Shown in pieces: positions 27,517 through 36,529 of a stretch of DNA of 64,000 nt; position 1 is the first letter of the stretch; every line of letters begins with the position of its first letter. Below the pieces are notes generated by a model that saw only the letters and a list, made by a program, of their open reading frames with translations, had not been told where the DNA came from and did not search any database. The position numbers were made by a program, and so were the translations under genes. The DNA is from Acidianus brierleyi. Lineage in GTDB: Archaea > Thermoproteota > Thermoprotei_A > Sulfolobales > Sulfolobaceae. The stretch spans positions 2,426,501-2,490,500 of the forward strand of contig NZ_CP029289.2 in the NCBI RefSeq assembly GCF_003201835.2, written 5' to 3'.

Positions 27517-27831
27517 CTAATCCAAGAATGGACTTAAATGGTCTATTAAGAACCATATAAACTCCTTTATTACATTAATCATTTTCATAATTTTTTTATC
27601 ATCTATTAGCAGTGATGAGAGCAATACAATAATTCCTATTATAATAAAAGAAGGCCATAGTGTAGCATACCATGGCGGTGGAACGTAAACACGAAAAACG
27701 TCAGGCATTCCAATTATCTCGGTGGGAAATGACTTAATCTCTATTGTAGGATGGTCTATTGAGTGAAGATAAACCGCTAACCCTAGAAGTATTATGGAAG
27801 ATATTGTTAAAACTATTTTTAGCTTGTCCAT
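27517..27831 (-). CDS. Small two-helix membrane protein, tandem paralogue A
   Basis: The 104-aa protein has an N-terminal transmembrane helix (IVLTISSIILLGLAVYLH), an extracytoplasmic loop with proline/aromatic motif VPPPWYATLWP, and a second helix (FIIIGIIVLLSSLL) followed by a basic/amphipathic tail. Its first 29 residues are identical to those of the gene at 27905-28246, including the upstream nucleotides, so the two arose by recent tandem duplication. A more distant relative is at 30318-30704. Function unknown; it lies downstream of a secreted protein gene in a repeated cassette. Confidence 0.65.
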   Translation of the reverse strand: MDKLKIVLTISSIILLGLAVYLHSIDHPTIEIKSFPTEIIGMPDVFRVYVPPPWYATLWPSFIIIGIIVLLSSLLIDDKKIMKMINVIKEFIWFLIDHLSPFLD

Positions 27832-27904
27832 TAAAATAAAAAAAGAAAAATTGGCTTATAAGATTTTTCAAGAAAATAGTCTAAAAATTACTTCGTTTTC
27901 GATT

Positions 27905-28246
27905 TTATTCTTCCGGTCTATGAATTTCGAATGGGCTTTTCTGCTCGCCAAACTCGTAATTATACCATTTCTTGTACAATACTCTAAAACTCTTGTATAA
28001 TATTCTAAAACTATGATAAAACTCCATGTGCCAACTAATGAATAAAATTACAAAACTGGTAGTTAAGACTTCAATCCATAAGTTAGCATACCATGGCGGA
28101 GGTATCATGCGAGATGGGTGTGCAAGCGGCATCCAGTATGGACCATGCTCTGTCAAAAAAGTAGGATGGTCTATTGAGTGAAGATAAACCGCTAACCCTA
28201 GAAGTATTATGGAAGATATTGTTAAAACTATTTTTAGCTTGTCCAT
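27905..28246 (-). CDS. Small two-helix membrane protein, tandem paralogue B
   Basis: A 113-aa protein with the same leading helix and HSIDHPT motif as its neighbour, a shared PPPWYA loop, and a second helix (VLTTSFVILFISW), but an unrelated charged tail (YEFGEQKSPFEIHRPEE). Identity over the 5' end and about 50 nt of upstream sequence, with divergence afterwards, points to duplication followed by replacement or drift of the 3' half. It starts 39 nt after the secreted protein gene, probably in one transcript. Function unknown. Confidence 0.65.
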   Translation of the reverse strand: MDKLKIVLTISSIILLGLAVYLHSIDHPTFLTEHGPYWMPLAHPSRMIPPPWYANLWIEVLTTSFVILFISWHMEFYHSFRILYKSFRVLYKKWYNYEFGEQKSPFEIHRPEE

Positions 28247-28284
28247 TAAAATAAAAAAAGAAAAATTGGCTTATAAGATTTTTG

Positions 28285-29421
28285 CTAAAGTAAAACTGTC
28301 GTGGTACCGCTTGGTACTGCAATTTCTTGCTGGTAACTCGTTACCAAACTTATAAAAGGATTAGCATACCCATTGACTACTATATTATTAACACTGGCAT
28401 ATGAATCAATACCGTTCTGTGTCCCTAACATCCAGTAATCCACATCATAATAATTTGTGATATATTCTATACGACCTTCGACATGGGTTGATGTTTTTGC
28501 TATATACTCTTGGGCACCCCATGCTACTCCACTAGGTGGCACCGATGCACCTATCATTGCACCGGAATCTTCACTTAAATCATTGTCATTTGATTGAGCA
28601 GAAACTAAGTTTTGCCCATTCCACGGTTGATCCCATTCTTGATTACCTTTCCATAACTGGAACAATGCTACAAATTTAGGAAGATCTTGAATAAATATAT
28701 TCTGTGATTGTGCATTAACTTCTAATGATATACTAGGATATACAGGATATCCGAACAACGATAATTCCTGTGAAGTAGAGTCTACAGAGGTGAACGAGAT
28801 ACCATATACAATTATATTTTGTGTTCCTCCTGAAGATTTATAGCATATACCAGCTAATCCGTTTGACGGAACTGTAACATTAGACGGAATTGGTGTATCG
28901 GGATACTGAACTACACCACCAGAATATTGAAAAGTAGCTTCCCATTGTCCATTTGTAGATCCGGCTTCTATTATGAACTGCGAACCAGAATTATAGTTTA
29001 CGGATTTTAATGGGAAAACTACCAAAATAGTATTTCCATTATTTAGAGTAAATCCAATATTCATTTCAATATAAAATCCATATCCTATAAAGTCAATCAA
29101 TGCGAGTTGAACTATAATTCCAGAAAAATCAGAAGTTGTAACTGAAGTCTTTATCGTCCCACTTGCTTGTATAGGTAAATTAATCATTTCGGCCATATAA
29201 TTAATTCCATTAGTGTTAGTCATAGGGAAATACGAGAAATTGTAAAAATCTACAAGATAACTATTTGCACCTGTTAGGTTCTGTGAATATGCTGATATGG
29301 CCCAATCATATTCAGAACTGCTTTGAGCCGTTGTTAATACCGATGGTATTATTGATATTGGCATTGGTATAAGGGATATTACGAATACGGCTAATACGGC
29401 TAGAGAGATTAATGACTTCAT
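28285..29421 (-). CDS. Secreted protein of unknown function
   Basis: The 378-aa protein begins with a signal peptide (MKSLISLAVLAVFVISLIPM, cleavage probably after TTAQS near residue 33). The remainder is Ser/Thr/Asn/Tyr-rich and beta-rich, with several N-glycosylation sequons (NLT, NFS, NVT), as is usual for Sulfolobales surface proteins. It has no C-terminal anchor and no recognised catalytic motif; it lacks the pattern I would expect of thermopsin. It follows the C2H2 gene in the same direction. A shorter paralogue with an in-frame stop lies at 30777-31703. Confidence 0.7.
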   Translation of the reverse strand: MKSLISLAVLAVFVISLIPMPISIIPSVLTTAQSSSEYDWAISAYSQNLTGANSYLVDFYNFSYFPMTNTNGINYMAEMINLPIQASGTIKTSVTTSDFSGIIVQLALIDFIGYGFYIEMNIGFTLNNGNTILVVFPLKSVNYNSGSQFIIEAGSTNGQWEATFQYSGGVVQYPDTPIPSNVTVPSNGLAGICYKSSGGTQNIIVYGISFTSVDSTSQELSLFGYPVYPSISLEVNAQSQNIFIQDLPKFVALFQLWKGNQEWDQPWNGQNLVSAQSNDNDLSEDSGAMIGASVPPSGVAWGAQEYIAKTSTHVEGRIEYITNYYDVDYWMLGTQNGIDSYASVNNIVVNGYANPFISLVTSYQQEIAVPSGTTTVLL

Positions 29422-29473
29422 TTCAGTTCTGTTTTTACCGAATTCCGTAGTTTTTTAAATGGCAGAAAAACTA

Positions 29474-30201
29474 CTAACTCACACAAATATTATGTTTTTT
29501 ACAAATATGGTCTAACAATGCGTCTTGGGTAGTAAATGTTTTACCGCAATAACGACACTTAAGGTTATGAGCAGTATACCTAACATGTTCAATCAGACCC
29601 TTATAGGAAGAGAAAGGCATTAAACAGATAGGGCAGATGAATGTATTTATTGATTTTAACATAGCATATTTAACTAAGTTATCGTTAAGTAAGTTAGGGT
29701 TCCTTATTAACGTTTTTATGAGAAACCTTAAGGCCCTTTTCTGTTCGGTAGACCCAAAATCTAATTAGTAAAAATAATTTTTATTCATTATTAGTGGTTC
29801 GTAAAGATTTAATGTAATTAGTTAGATAATTATATGATAATTTTTATAAATTTCCAAGTACCATATTAGATTTTTTATATTTCCACACAATTAACTGAGA
29901 AATATTATTATAATATTAGAAAATGATAAAGATGTATATGATAGAATCTGTTTTATTTACATCGATTATTTAATACATTATTCTTAATGCTCTTGATTAT
30001 GAGTATAATGAAGTATGTTCTTTTACTTATGAAGAAAAAATATGAGGTTTAATGTTGAATTTATATTTGTAATATGATTTTGGGTCTACCGGTTCTTCAG
30101 GTAGATTCTTGTAAATTTCGTATTCTTCACTGCTAAGGTGGAAGAATACCCCTTTATTCTCTTTACCGTGACTGACCTGATATTTTTTTGGTATCAGGCA
30201 T
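29474..30201 (-). pseudogene. C2H2 zinc-finger gene interrupted by a MITE and an A-run frameshift
   Basis: The 3' part (from about 29743 down) encodes EQKRALRFLIKTLIRNPNLL followed by two C2H2 fingers (CPIC...H..H and CRYC...H..H). The 5' part is on the other side of the MITE. It has an AGGAGG ribosome site, ATG 30201, a seven-A run where one base too many shifts the frame, then KYQVSHGKENKGVFFHLSS and YEIYKNLPEE. Removing the MITE and one copy of its TTC duplication restores ...NLPEEQKRALRFL. A 62-aa protein could still be made from an internal ATG at 29662, keeping both fingers. C2H2 proteins of this size are common in Sulfolobales viruses and plasmids. Confidence 0.75.
29746..30092. mobile_element. 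347-bp MITE, copy A
   Basis: The terminal inverted repeats are CGGTAGACCCAAAATC at 29746 and its complement GATTTTGGGTCTACCGG ending at 30092. It is flanked by TTC on both sides, with the outermost left base or bases altered. The interior is AT-rich, has no coding capacity, and is near-identical to the inverted copy at 42416-42762. It sits inside the C2H2 gene. Confidence 0.8.
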
Positions 30202-30317
30202 TTTCCAACCTCCTAAACTTCTCTAAAGACAGTGATGAAAAAAGCGATATACCTAATAATGTGAAAATGAATATTGCCCACTTCATTTAGAGGAAGAGGA
30301 AAGGGTTTAAAAAAGAA

Positions 30318-30704
30318 CTAATCTATTAAGAACCATATAAAGTCCTTAATCCTTTTAATTGTTACTTCCCTAATTATTTTAGAAATTGTTTTTCTGAATA
30401 CGAATATTAAAGTTGAAAGTAACCCAATTATCCCTATTGCAAGAAAGTAAGGCCATAGGAAAGCGTAAGACGAAAATGGTGGGCTACTCATATAAGAGGA
30501 TGTTATCTCTGGTGTTGTAATCTCACCCGGCGGCGTCCCATTATAATATATTACCAATTCGTGATTGCCAATATGTATTATTTCATGAGGAATATTAGGA
30601 TTTATTTTTATTGGAGGTACATATATTGAATGAAGGTAAATTCCAATTCCTATGAACGCAATAAAGAGTAGGAACAAAGGAATTACTATAATAACCTTTC
30701 TCAT
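30318..30704 (-). CDS. Small two-helix membrane protein, paralogue C
   Basis: A 128-aa protein starting MRKVIIVIPLFLLFIAF, chosen because it aligns with the starts of the two related genes at 27.5-28.2 kb (shared YLHSI...P after helix 1). The loop is longer and proline-rich, and the second helix (PYFLAIGIIGLLSTLIF) is followed by KDFIWFLID, which also ends paralogue A (KEFIWFLID). An upstream ATG at 30758 would add 18 residues. It follows the broken secreted-protein gene and so occupies the same cassette position as its relatives. Confidence 0.65.
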   Translation of the reverse strand: MRKVIIVIPLFLLFIAFIGIGIYLHSIYVPPIKINPNIPHEIIHIGNHELVIYYNGTPPGEITTPEITSSYMSSPPFSSYAFLWPYFLAIGIIGLLSTLIFVFRKTISKIIREVTIKRIKDFIWFLID

Positions 30705-30776
30705 AAACAGAAAATAAACCCCATAACCTATAAATCTAATGAATACAAAAGTATACATAAAAAAAGGGATTTGACT

Positions 30777-31703
30777 TTAGAGACCATATGTTGTTTGATC
30801 ATTTGTAGTATCATAAAACTTATATGTAAACTGCCATAGCCCGTCTTGCATCTGTCCACCATTATAGGGATACGCATATTCATAACTATAGTGGCTCAAT
30901 TCGTCCAAATTATATACTTGCGCTTTAAACTCAGTGTTTGGCTGAGGAGTTCCAGGCCCTACATACGTTTGTCCAGACGATATATAATCGAAATAGAAGT
31001 TGTATATTTTACCACCGGATATTTGAGGCATTGAAATAAAGTTTCCACTAGAGTCGTTTTTAGGCGCTTCTACTATGGTATATGCTGAATATGGTACACT
31101 GCTAAATACCCATGTAAACGTATTTGAATATTGCATTATAATATCTTGTAGATTACAATAATATGCAGTTAAATCCACATTTACTTTATTGCTACCTTCA
31201 TAATCCATACACATATAAAGATAAAGCTCTGACATTTCTGTCTTGGTAATGGGTATAACCTTATAATAATTGACAGTGGCCCCGTTATCTATCGTCATTA
31301 CAAATGGTACAAGCGCATAAGATCCGTTAGGATACATATTAACACTAAATCCTGCCCGGAGGAAATTCACACCTATATCACTAGATTCTGAGGGATTGTA
31401 CGGCCCTAATGCAACTCATATTCCAACAGCATCATGCCCATTAGGATTAGGTATATAATGGAATGTAGCATTGCCCAAATATGCAGATTCGGCTACAGTA
31501 GTTATTTCGTTCCAACCAGAAAATAATCCTCCGTCAGTAGACCAATGGTTTCCGTATATTGCGCCCACCCAATTGGCGGTATTGATTGTGTTTATTATGT
31601 CTTGTACTCCTAATTGAGATTCTGATATTGCGTTTGTAGGTAGTATTGACATGAAGAATATTGTTGCTATAGCTATTCCGATTAGAGTAGAATACTTCCA
31701 CAT
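30777..31703 (-). pseudogene. Secreted protein paralogue with an in-frame TGA
   Basis: A signal peptide (TLIGIAIATIFFMSILPTNA) starts at ATG 31703. The frame stops at TGA (31416-31418, codon 96) and then continues in the same frame, with no further stop, for about 212 codons to 30777. The context GI-stop-VALGPYNPSES suggests a Trp codon (TGG) changed to TGA. Downstream sequence is Tyr/Ser/Asn-rich like the secreted protein at 28285-29421. A single base change is the only defect seen, so inactivation is very recent, or it is a sequencing error. Confidence 0.75.
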
Positions 31704-31731
31704 TGTGGTTGGGAAGAGGGAAAAAGGGTTT

Positions 31732-31935
31732 TTAATAGCATAAGTGATGTTTTTTGCAGAAGTGGTTTAGGAGGGTCTCAGTATCCTTAAATTCCTTTTT
31801 GCATATTGGACAAGTCTTTGTATGTTCTGAATATCTTATATGCATTTTTAACGCTTCAGGTGACGAAAATGGTATAAAGCAGAATGGACATACATAAGAT
31901 GAAACTGCTTTACTTTGTATTAATCCGAATAAGTA
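31732..31935 (-). pseudogene. C2H2 zinc-finger paralogue lacking a start codon
   Basis: The frame reads ...SSYVCPFCFIPFSSPEALKMH, then CPICKKEFKDTETLLNHFCKKHHLC, which are two C2H2 fingers matching those at 29474-29662 in spacing and in the terminal CKKHxxC. No ATG, GTG or TTG exists between the upstream TAA and the first finger, and the N-terminal region seen in the other copy is absent. It lies upstream of the broken secreted-protein gene and completes the second, degenerate cassette. Confidence 0.6.
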
Positions 31936-32218
31936 TAGCCTTTAACTGAAAAATCCATAAACACAATATAGATTAAAATTCTTAAGAATTATATTATTTA
32001 AAGAAAAAATTCTTAATAAACAGTAAGACTATAAATTTATTAGAATCATTTACTCTACTAATATCATATTTATTCAGATCATGAAAATTCATAAGGTATT
32101 TATACACAAATGTAGGTATTTTTACTAACATACAGATATTTAGTATAGATTAATATTATCAAAAACTTATATATTATAAAAACAAGGTAAATTTGTAAAG
32201 GGAAATATGAATGACCCC

Positions 32219-32866
32219 TCAATTGATTTTATCACAGATTTGTATGTTTCTTTTATAAATAACTTGACTTTCAATTAATGAGAAAGTCTTAATTTCTACC
32301 TCTACTCCTTTGTGTAAAGCCTCAAAGAACTTTTCTGAGAATTTCTTATCAGTTCTCTCATTAGGGTAAAAACATTTAGCATCGTCTCTCATTACCAATA
32401 CTAATAACTTAGCGTTGTATCCTTTTTCCTTAAGTTTTATTAATTCTTCTAGATGTCTTCTCCCCCTTTCAGTTGGAGCGTCTGGAAACATTGCCACACC
32501 GTTTTCCACAAGACTGCATCCCTTAACTTCGATGAAAGTGTTTCCGTCTTGAAAGTCAATTCTACTGTTCCCTACTTTAACCTCAGCTTTGGCGTTAGGT
32601 AGGAATTTCCTTGCAATATCATTATGAATGCTGGAATCAACAATTACCCACAAACCGTTCCATGCTGCAGTAACTTGACAAGAAGTTTTCCTCTTATTAC
32701 CGTCTACTTCTCTAACTAAAATCTTGTTCCCTGGATAAATTAACTCCTTCAATCTGCCTGGATCATGAAGATGACAAAGTTTTCCAGATTGAGTTAAAAC
32801 CATAAATCTGTTTAATCTTTCCTTAACTATCTCTTCCTCTAATTTGGGGAATTGATAGACTATCAT
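32219..32866 (-). CDS. sfsA: SfsA family protein (sugar fermentation stimulation homologue)
   Basis: The 215-aa product has full family length. Hallmarks are CHLHDPGRLKELIYPGN near residue 33-48, RIDFQ and FIEVKGCSLVENGVAMFPDAPTERGRRHLEEL near 100-140, and LVLVMRDD. The D...ExK arrangement (DFQ...EVKG) is that of a restriction-like fold, and SfsA proteins have been proposed to bind or cut nucleic acid; the physiological role in archaea is unclear. It is a single gene with no close operon partner, and is ordinary chromosomal content between two accessory blocks. Confidence 0.9.
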   Translation of the reverse strand: MIVYQFPKLEEEIVKERLNRFMVLTQSGKLCHLHDPGRLKELIYPGNKILVREVDGNKRKTSCQVTAAWNGLWVIVDSSIHNDIARKFLPNAKAEVKVGNSRIDFQDGNTFIEVKGCSLVENGVAMFPDAPTERGRRHLEELIKLKEKGYNAKLLVLVMRDDAKCFYPNERTDKKFSEKFFEALHKGVEVEIKTFSLIESQVIYKRNIQICDKIN

Positions 32867-33113
32867 AGTAGTGTGATGTTTTTATTTTAAAATAAGTCTT
32901 TATATTATCCTTTTGATTTTATATTTTTAATGAGTAAAGGATTTTTATGAAATTATTATACTTCCTTACACTCTAGAAGCCAAGGAAACGACTTACTATG
33001 ATTGATGCAGATTATTAACCAATTATGGAACCATGCACTTTAAGGTCTAAGAAAGTATGACAACTATAAATAGCTCACTCTTTATCTGAGGAATAGTATA
33101 CTAACAGTAGAAA

Positions 33114-34679
33114 TTATTGCCCTTTATTATTCCTAGATCTAAGATTTTCTATTATTTCTCTTTGATATTCCCTGAATTTTCGTAGAATTTTATCGTCAGT
33201 GGTTCCAAGAGACTTTTCCAAGGCTAATAAGAATTTTTCACTAATAGTATCTGGTGTATCGTTGGGTTCTATTAACTCCTTAAGAAGACTTAATGCTAAC
33301 TTTATACTAGCAGGCGAAATATTATATTCATACTGCGATTTTTTCTGCTTATCTGAACAGCCGAACTTCTCTCTTAGGTATTTAACTTCACTGATAATTA
33401 CCTCCTTAAATGGAATAGTAGAATCGTTCAAGAACATTTTTACATCTTCAGTACCACACGTATAATCTAAATGAAAAATTAGAAATCTTCTCGTTAGAGC
33501 CTCACCAATTGGAAATAAATTATTAGCGTCAATTAAATTCATAGTTCCCACGAACCTTATTTTCTTCAGGACTTCGTCTTTTTTATCTCCTAGTCTTTTT
33601 AGATTGGCAAGAAATTCCTTGGCTTCATTATCAATTTCGCTAAACTTCTCTATTTCTTTCTCTATCTCCTCTAAGATCTTTTTCCCTACAGAACTACTAC
33701 CTACGTCGGACATTAAAGTTAGGATTTCACCAAAGGCCTTATCCACGTCTGCTCTATTTATCTCATCTATTATAACGTAATAATTCCCATTATTAATCTT
33801 CACAGCGCTATTATATGCTCTTATAAGTAAACCGCTATTCCATATAATACTTCCTTTCTCCATACTTTCACCACCAATTAAGTCCCTTCTGAACCAAAGA
33901 GAGTTTGCTGTAGTGACTTCGTAACAATTGGTATTTTCTCCAGTTAGTTTATCTATAACACTTATTGTCAAACTGGTTTTGCCAGTACCTGGAGGGCCTA
34001 CTAAGAGAACATTATAGATCTTAAGACTAGCTCCTAGCATTTTAAAGAATTCTTCAACGTTGGGAACTTCAACGTAAAATCTATTTGTCAAACTCATTAC
34101 ATCGGAAATATTTCCTTTACCACAATCAATTTCGATGTTGGAAACCTCAACCCTATTACTATCATCTCTTTGTAGAGATCCAGTAAATAAGGAGTCCCAT
34201 TTCTCTAAGAATTCGTCTTTATCTCTTCCATCTTCATACATGAGATAACCTAGTACTTTTTTACCATTTATCAAGCTATCCTTCTTTTCAATCCAATAGG
34301 AAGTTATTCTGCCATTACGTTCTACTATATTATTTTTTACAAATTCTAACGGTAAAACATAAGCTTTAGGAGAATCCGTATCAGCGTACGTTACTGCTAT
34401 TAAAAAGTCACATAAAACATAGTTAGGAATAGCGCCTATTGGATTTCTGCCCTTGACACCAGCAACACGAATATAGACTTTACTTCCATTCGGCTTCTGT
34501 AATACTAAATGAGGTTTACAACTTAATAATTTCTGATCATCTTTAGGTGGTTTAAAATCTTCGGGTACTTGTGATATTTTATACCCTGAATATTTTGAAT
34601 TTATCAGTTCATTAATTTTACTTAAAGTATATTTCATGGCTCTTTCATGAACTTCTTTCCTTGGATTACTATTTTTCAT
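33114..34679 (-). CDS. McrB-like AAA+ ATPase
   Basis: The 521-aa protein has an N-terminal domain of about 190 residues of unknown fold (contains IRVAGVKGRNPIGAIPNYV and SYWIEKKDSLINGKK). A McrB/dynein-type AAA+ module follows, with LLVGPPGTGKTSLT near 228-240, IIDEINRADVDKAFGEILTLM and GTMNLIDANNLFPIGEALTRRF (the McrB NxxD-like signature). The N-terminus would recognise modified DNA in McrBC-type type IV restriction (inference). It is divergently transcribed from a nuclease gene at 34816 across 136 nt, a McrB/McrC-like pair in unusual head-to-head arrangement. Confidence 0.82.
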   Translation of the reverse strand: MKNSNPRKEVHERAMKYTLSKINELINSKYSGYKISQVPEDFKPPKDDQKLLSCKPHLVLQKPNGSKVYIRVAGVKGRNPIGAIPNYVLCDFLIAVTYADTDSPKAYVLPLEFVKNNIVERNGRITSYWIEKKDSLINGKKVLGYLMYEDGRDKDEFLEKWDSLFTGSLQRDDSNRVEVSNIEIDCGKGNISDVMSLTNRFYVEVPNVEEFFKMLGASLKIYNVLLVGPPGTGKTSLTISVIDKLTGENTNCYEVTTANSLWFRRDLIGGESMEKGSIIWNSGLLIRAYNSAVKINNGNYYVIIDEINRADVDKAFGEILTLMSDVGSSSVGKKILEEIEKEIEKFSEIDNEAKEFLANLKRLGDKKDEVLKKIRFVGTMNLIDANNLFPIGEALTRRFLIFHLDYTCGTEDVKMFLNDSTIPFKEVIISEVKYLREKFGCSDKQKKSQYEYNISPASIKLALSLLKELIEPNDTPDTISEKFLLALEKSLGTTDDKILRKFREYQREIIENLRSRNNKGQ

Positions 34680-34815
34680 GTATATTACTAAAGAATCTTA
34701 AATTTATATATTCTCTTCATTCTCATCTGGTCGACATTATAATTTAAATTTAAGATATTTGTTATGTTGATATTCTTAGCATAGTTTATTACCATTGTAA
34801 TCCCAAATAAAGTAA

Positions 34816-36081
34816 ATGAAAGACTATAGACTAACTGTTAGAGACTTACAATTAATTAAAAAGGTAGGAAAATATTACTTACAATATATACGTGTTATAG
34901 ATATGGATACTCTTTTAAAGAAAATGAAAAGGAATTCAGAGTATGAGAACGCAATAGCATTACGAAATGCACTAAACGGAATTTATTATTACGTTCTTTA
35001 CATACTTACAATAGACGTAGTTAAGTCTGCGAAAGAGGCTTATAAAGATAAACTCGTGAGAAAAGAATTTAGCAATGAATTTGCGTCAGAAATCCATGGA
35101 GCATTAGATATCCCTAGATCTTTAATGACTTATCCTTCAAAGATATATTCATATTATACGTATCAAAGAGGAGCAGACTCTTCAACATTCGCAGTTTTAG
35201 GGGCACTCCTAAGGGAAATATACAGAAATATATTTAAATTAAAAAACGAATTAGAGAAATATTATGAAGAATCTCACGTTATTAATTACTTTCAATTAAA
35301 TGATTTTAATGATTACGTTAATTTGCTATATGAATATAAGGATAGATTCAGAAAAGGTAAGATTAGAGCGCCTATAGAAAAAGATCCATCATGGTTAAAG
35401 CGTGCTTTTAAGATATATATTACATTGGAAAAAATGATAGGAAATGAAATATCTTTAGGAAACGAAAACTCTATACTCCCTAAAGATAAGGATATAATAA
35501 AAATGTTATTATGGAAACTTTATGAACTTTACGTATTTTACTTATTAATTAAGTATTTCGAGAAAAAAGGGTACAAAGTTAAGGTATCTAAAAAAGATAA
35601 GTTTGACGTAGTTATGGAAAAAGATGGAAAAAAGAAATTTATAACACTGAATTCATCACTTGATTTTTCCTCACTATTTAGCATAGATAACTCTCAAAAA
35701 ATAGAGGATTTTATGGGAAGACCAGATATCGCTTTAATTAACGAAAAGAAAATTATATTCGAATGTAAATATTCAACGTCGGCTTCTTACATTTCACAAG
35801 GAAGGTTCAAGGTTATGGCCTATATGTATGAATACGATCCTAATATAGCTATTCTTATTTATCCTGGAATTGAGAGGATAAATAAATTGAATTCTGATAA
35901 TATATTGAGTGAGAAAATAGATGAGAGTATAAGAAACAAAGAGAAAGATAAAAAGTATGTAAAGCCCATATTTAAGTCTAGAAATAATAAACCTAGACAA
36001 ATGTATATAGTAACTATTGATCCATTAACGGAAGAAAATAAACAGGTCATGGAAAGCATAATGAATGAAATATTCGTTTAA
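34816..36081 (+). CDS. PD-(D/E)xK nuclease, probable McrC-like partner
   Basis: The 421-aa protein has a helical N-terminal two-thirds and a C-terminal nuclease core: GRPDIALINEKKIIFECKYS supplies the D...ExK residues (near 302-320), followed by QGRFKVMAYMYEYDP (a typical Q/helix motif) and IAILIYPG. McrC proteins share a helical N-terminus and such a C-terminal nuclease, and the divergent neighbour is McrB-like, so a GTP-dependent restriction pair is likely. Start ATG 34816 is close to upstream AT-rich sequence; no alternative is needed. Confidence 0.75.
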   Translation: MKDYRLTVRDLQLIKKVGKYYLQYIRVIDMDTLLKKMKRNSEYENAIALRNALNGIYYYVLYILTIDVVKSAKEAYKDKLVRKEFSNEFASEIHGALDIPRSLMTYPSKIYSYYTYQRGADSSTFAVLGALLREIYRNIFKLKNELEKYYEESHVINYFQLNDFNDYVNLLYEYKDRFRKGKIRAPIEKDPSWLKRAFKIYITLEKMIGNEISLGNENSILPKDKDIIKMLLWKLYELYVFYLLIKYFEKKGYKVKVSKKDKFDVVMEKDGKKKFITLNSSLDFSSLFSIDNSQKIEDFMGRPDIALINEKKIIFECKYSTSASYISQGRFKVMAYMYEYDPNIAILIYPGIERINKLNSDNILSEKIDESIRNKEKDKKYVKPIFKSRNNKPRQMYIVTIDPLTEENKQVMESIMNEIFV

Positions 36082-36102
36082 TATTTTTAACTATAAGCTA
36101 AT

Positions 36103-36529
36103 ATGGAATTATCGCTTAATGGCCTCTATACTAATGTCGAGAAAGGCTGGTATGATTTTACAGTTTTTGTTAGTACTCTCAGAAAGTTCTTAGCCAAAGA
36201 GTACAAATGAGAGATAATAATTACAAAGACTTAATGGAACTATCAGTACTGAACAATCTTTACAGTTAGCATTAAAGGCGACGCTCCTTGAGAATAAGGG
36301 TAATTATCCTTTTACTCATGAAATTAATGAACTAATAAGTTCTTTAAAAAATATGAAACCCGAACTGGTTGAATTAGAAAATAAGAATAAAGAATTGATA
36401 GCATTGTTAAAACTATCCTATACAGGGTCAAGATACTTTCCTAGTTCTTACGATAAAGATACTGCTAATAAGTTAATTAGTTTGGTAAAACAATTTTTAG
36501 AGGTAATAGGCTTATGGCAGAAAGAATAG
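36103..36529 (+). pseudogene. Frameshifted HEPN-domain toxin gene
   Basis: An initial frame from ATG 36103 (MELSLNGLYTNVEKGWYDF) stops at 36208. From 36221 another frame reads STEQSLQLALKATLLENKGNYPFTHEI and ends SRYFPSSYDKDTANKLISLVKQFL before TAG 36529. The second part is the characteristic HEPN C-terminus (ALKA helix, xRYPxSY-like motif). The usual intact protein is about 130 aa, so this copy needs at least one frameshift corrected. It overlaps the start of the intact MNT nucleotidyltransferase gene by 16 nt, the standard order of HEPN-MNT toxin-antitoxin pairs. Confidence 0.65.

Noticed and set aside
28083..28322. 79-codon minus-strand frame overlapping two cassette genes
   Set aside because: It overlaps the end of the secreted-protein gene and most of a small membrane-protein gene in another frame and has no supporting features.
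31413..31421. Selenocysteine recoding of the in-frame TGA
   Set aside because: Sulfolobales are not known to encode the Sec machinery and no SECIS-like hairpin was noticed; a TGG to TGA change is simpler.
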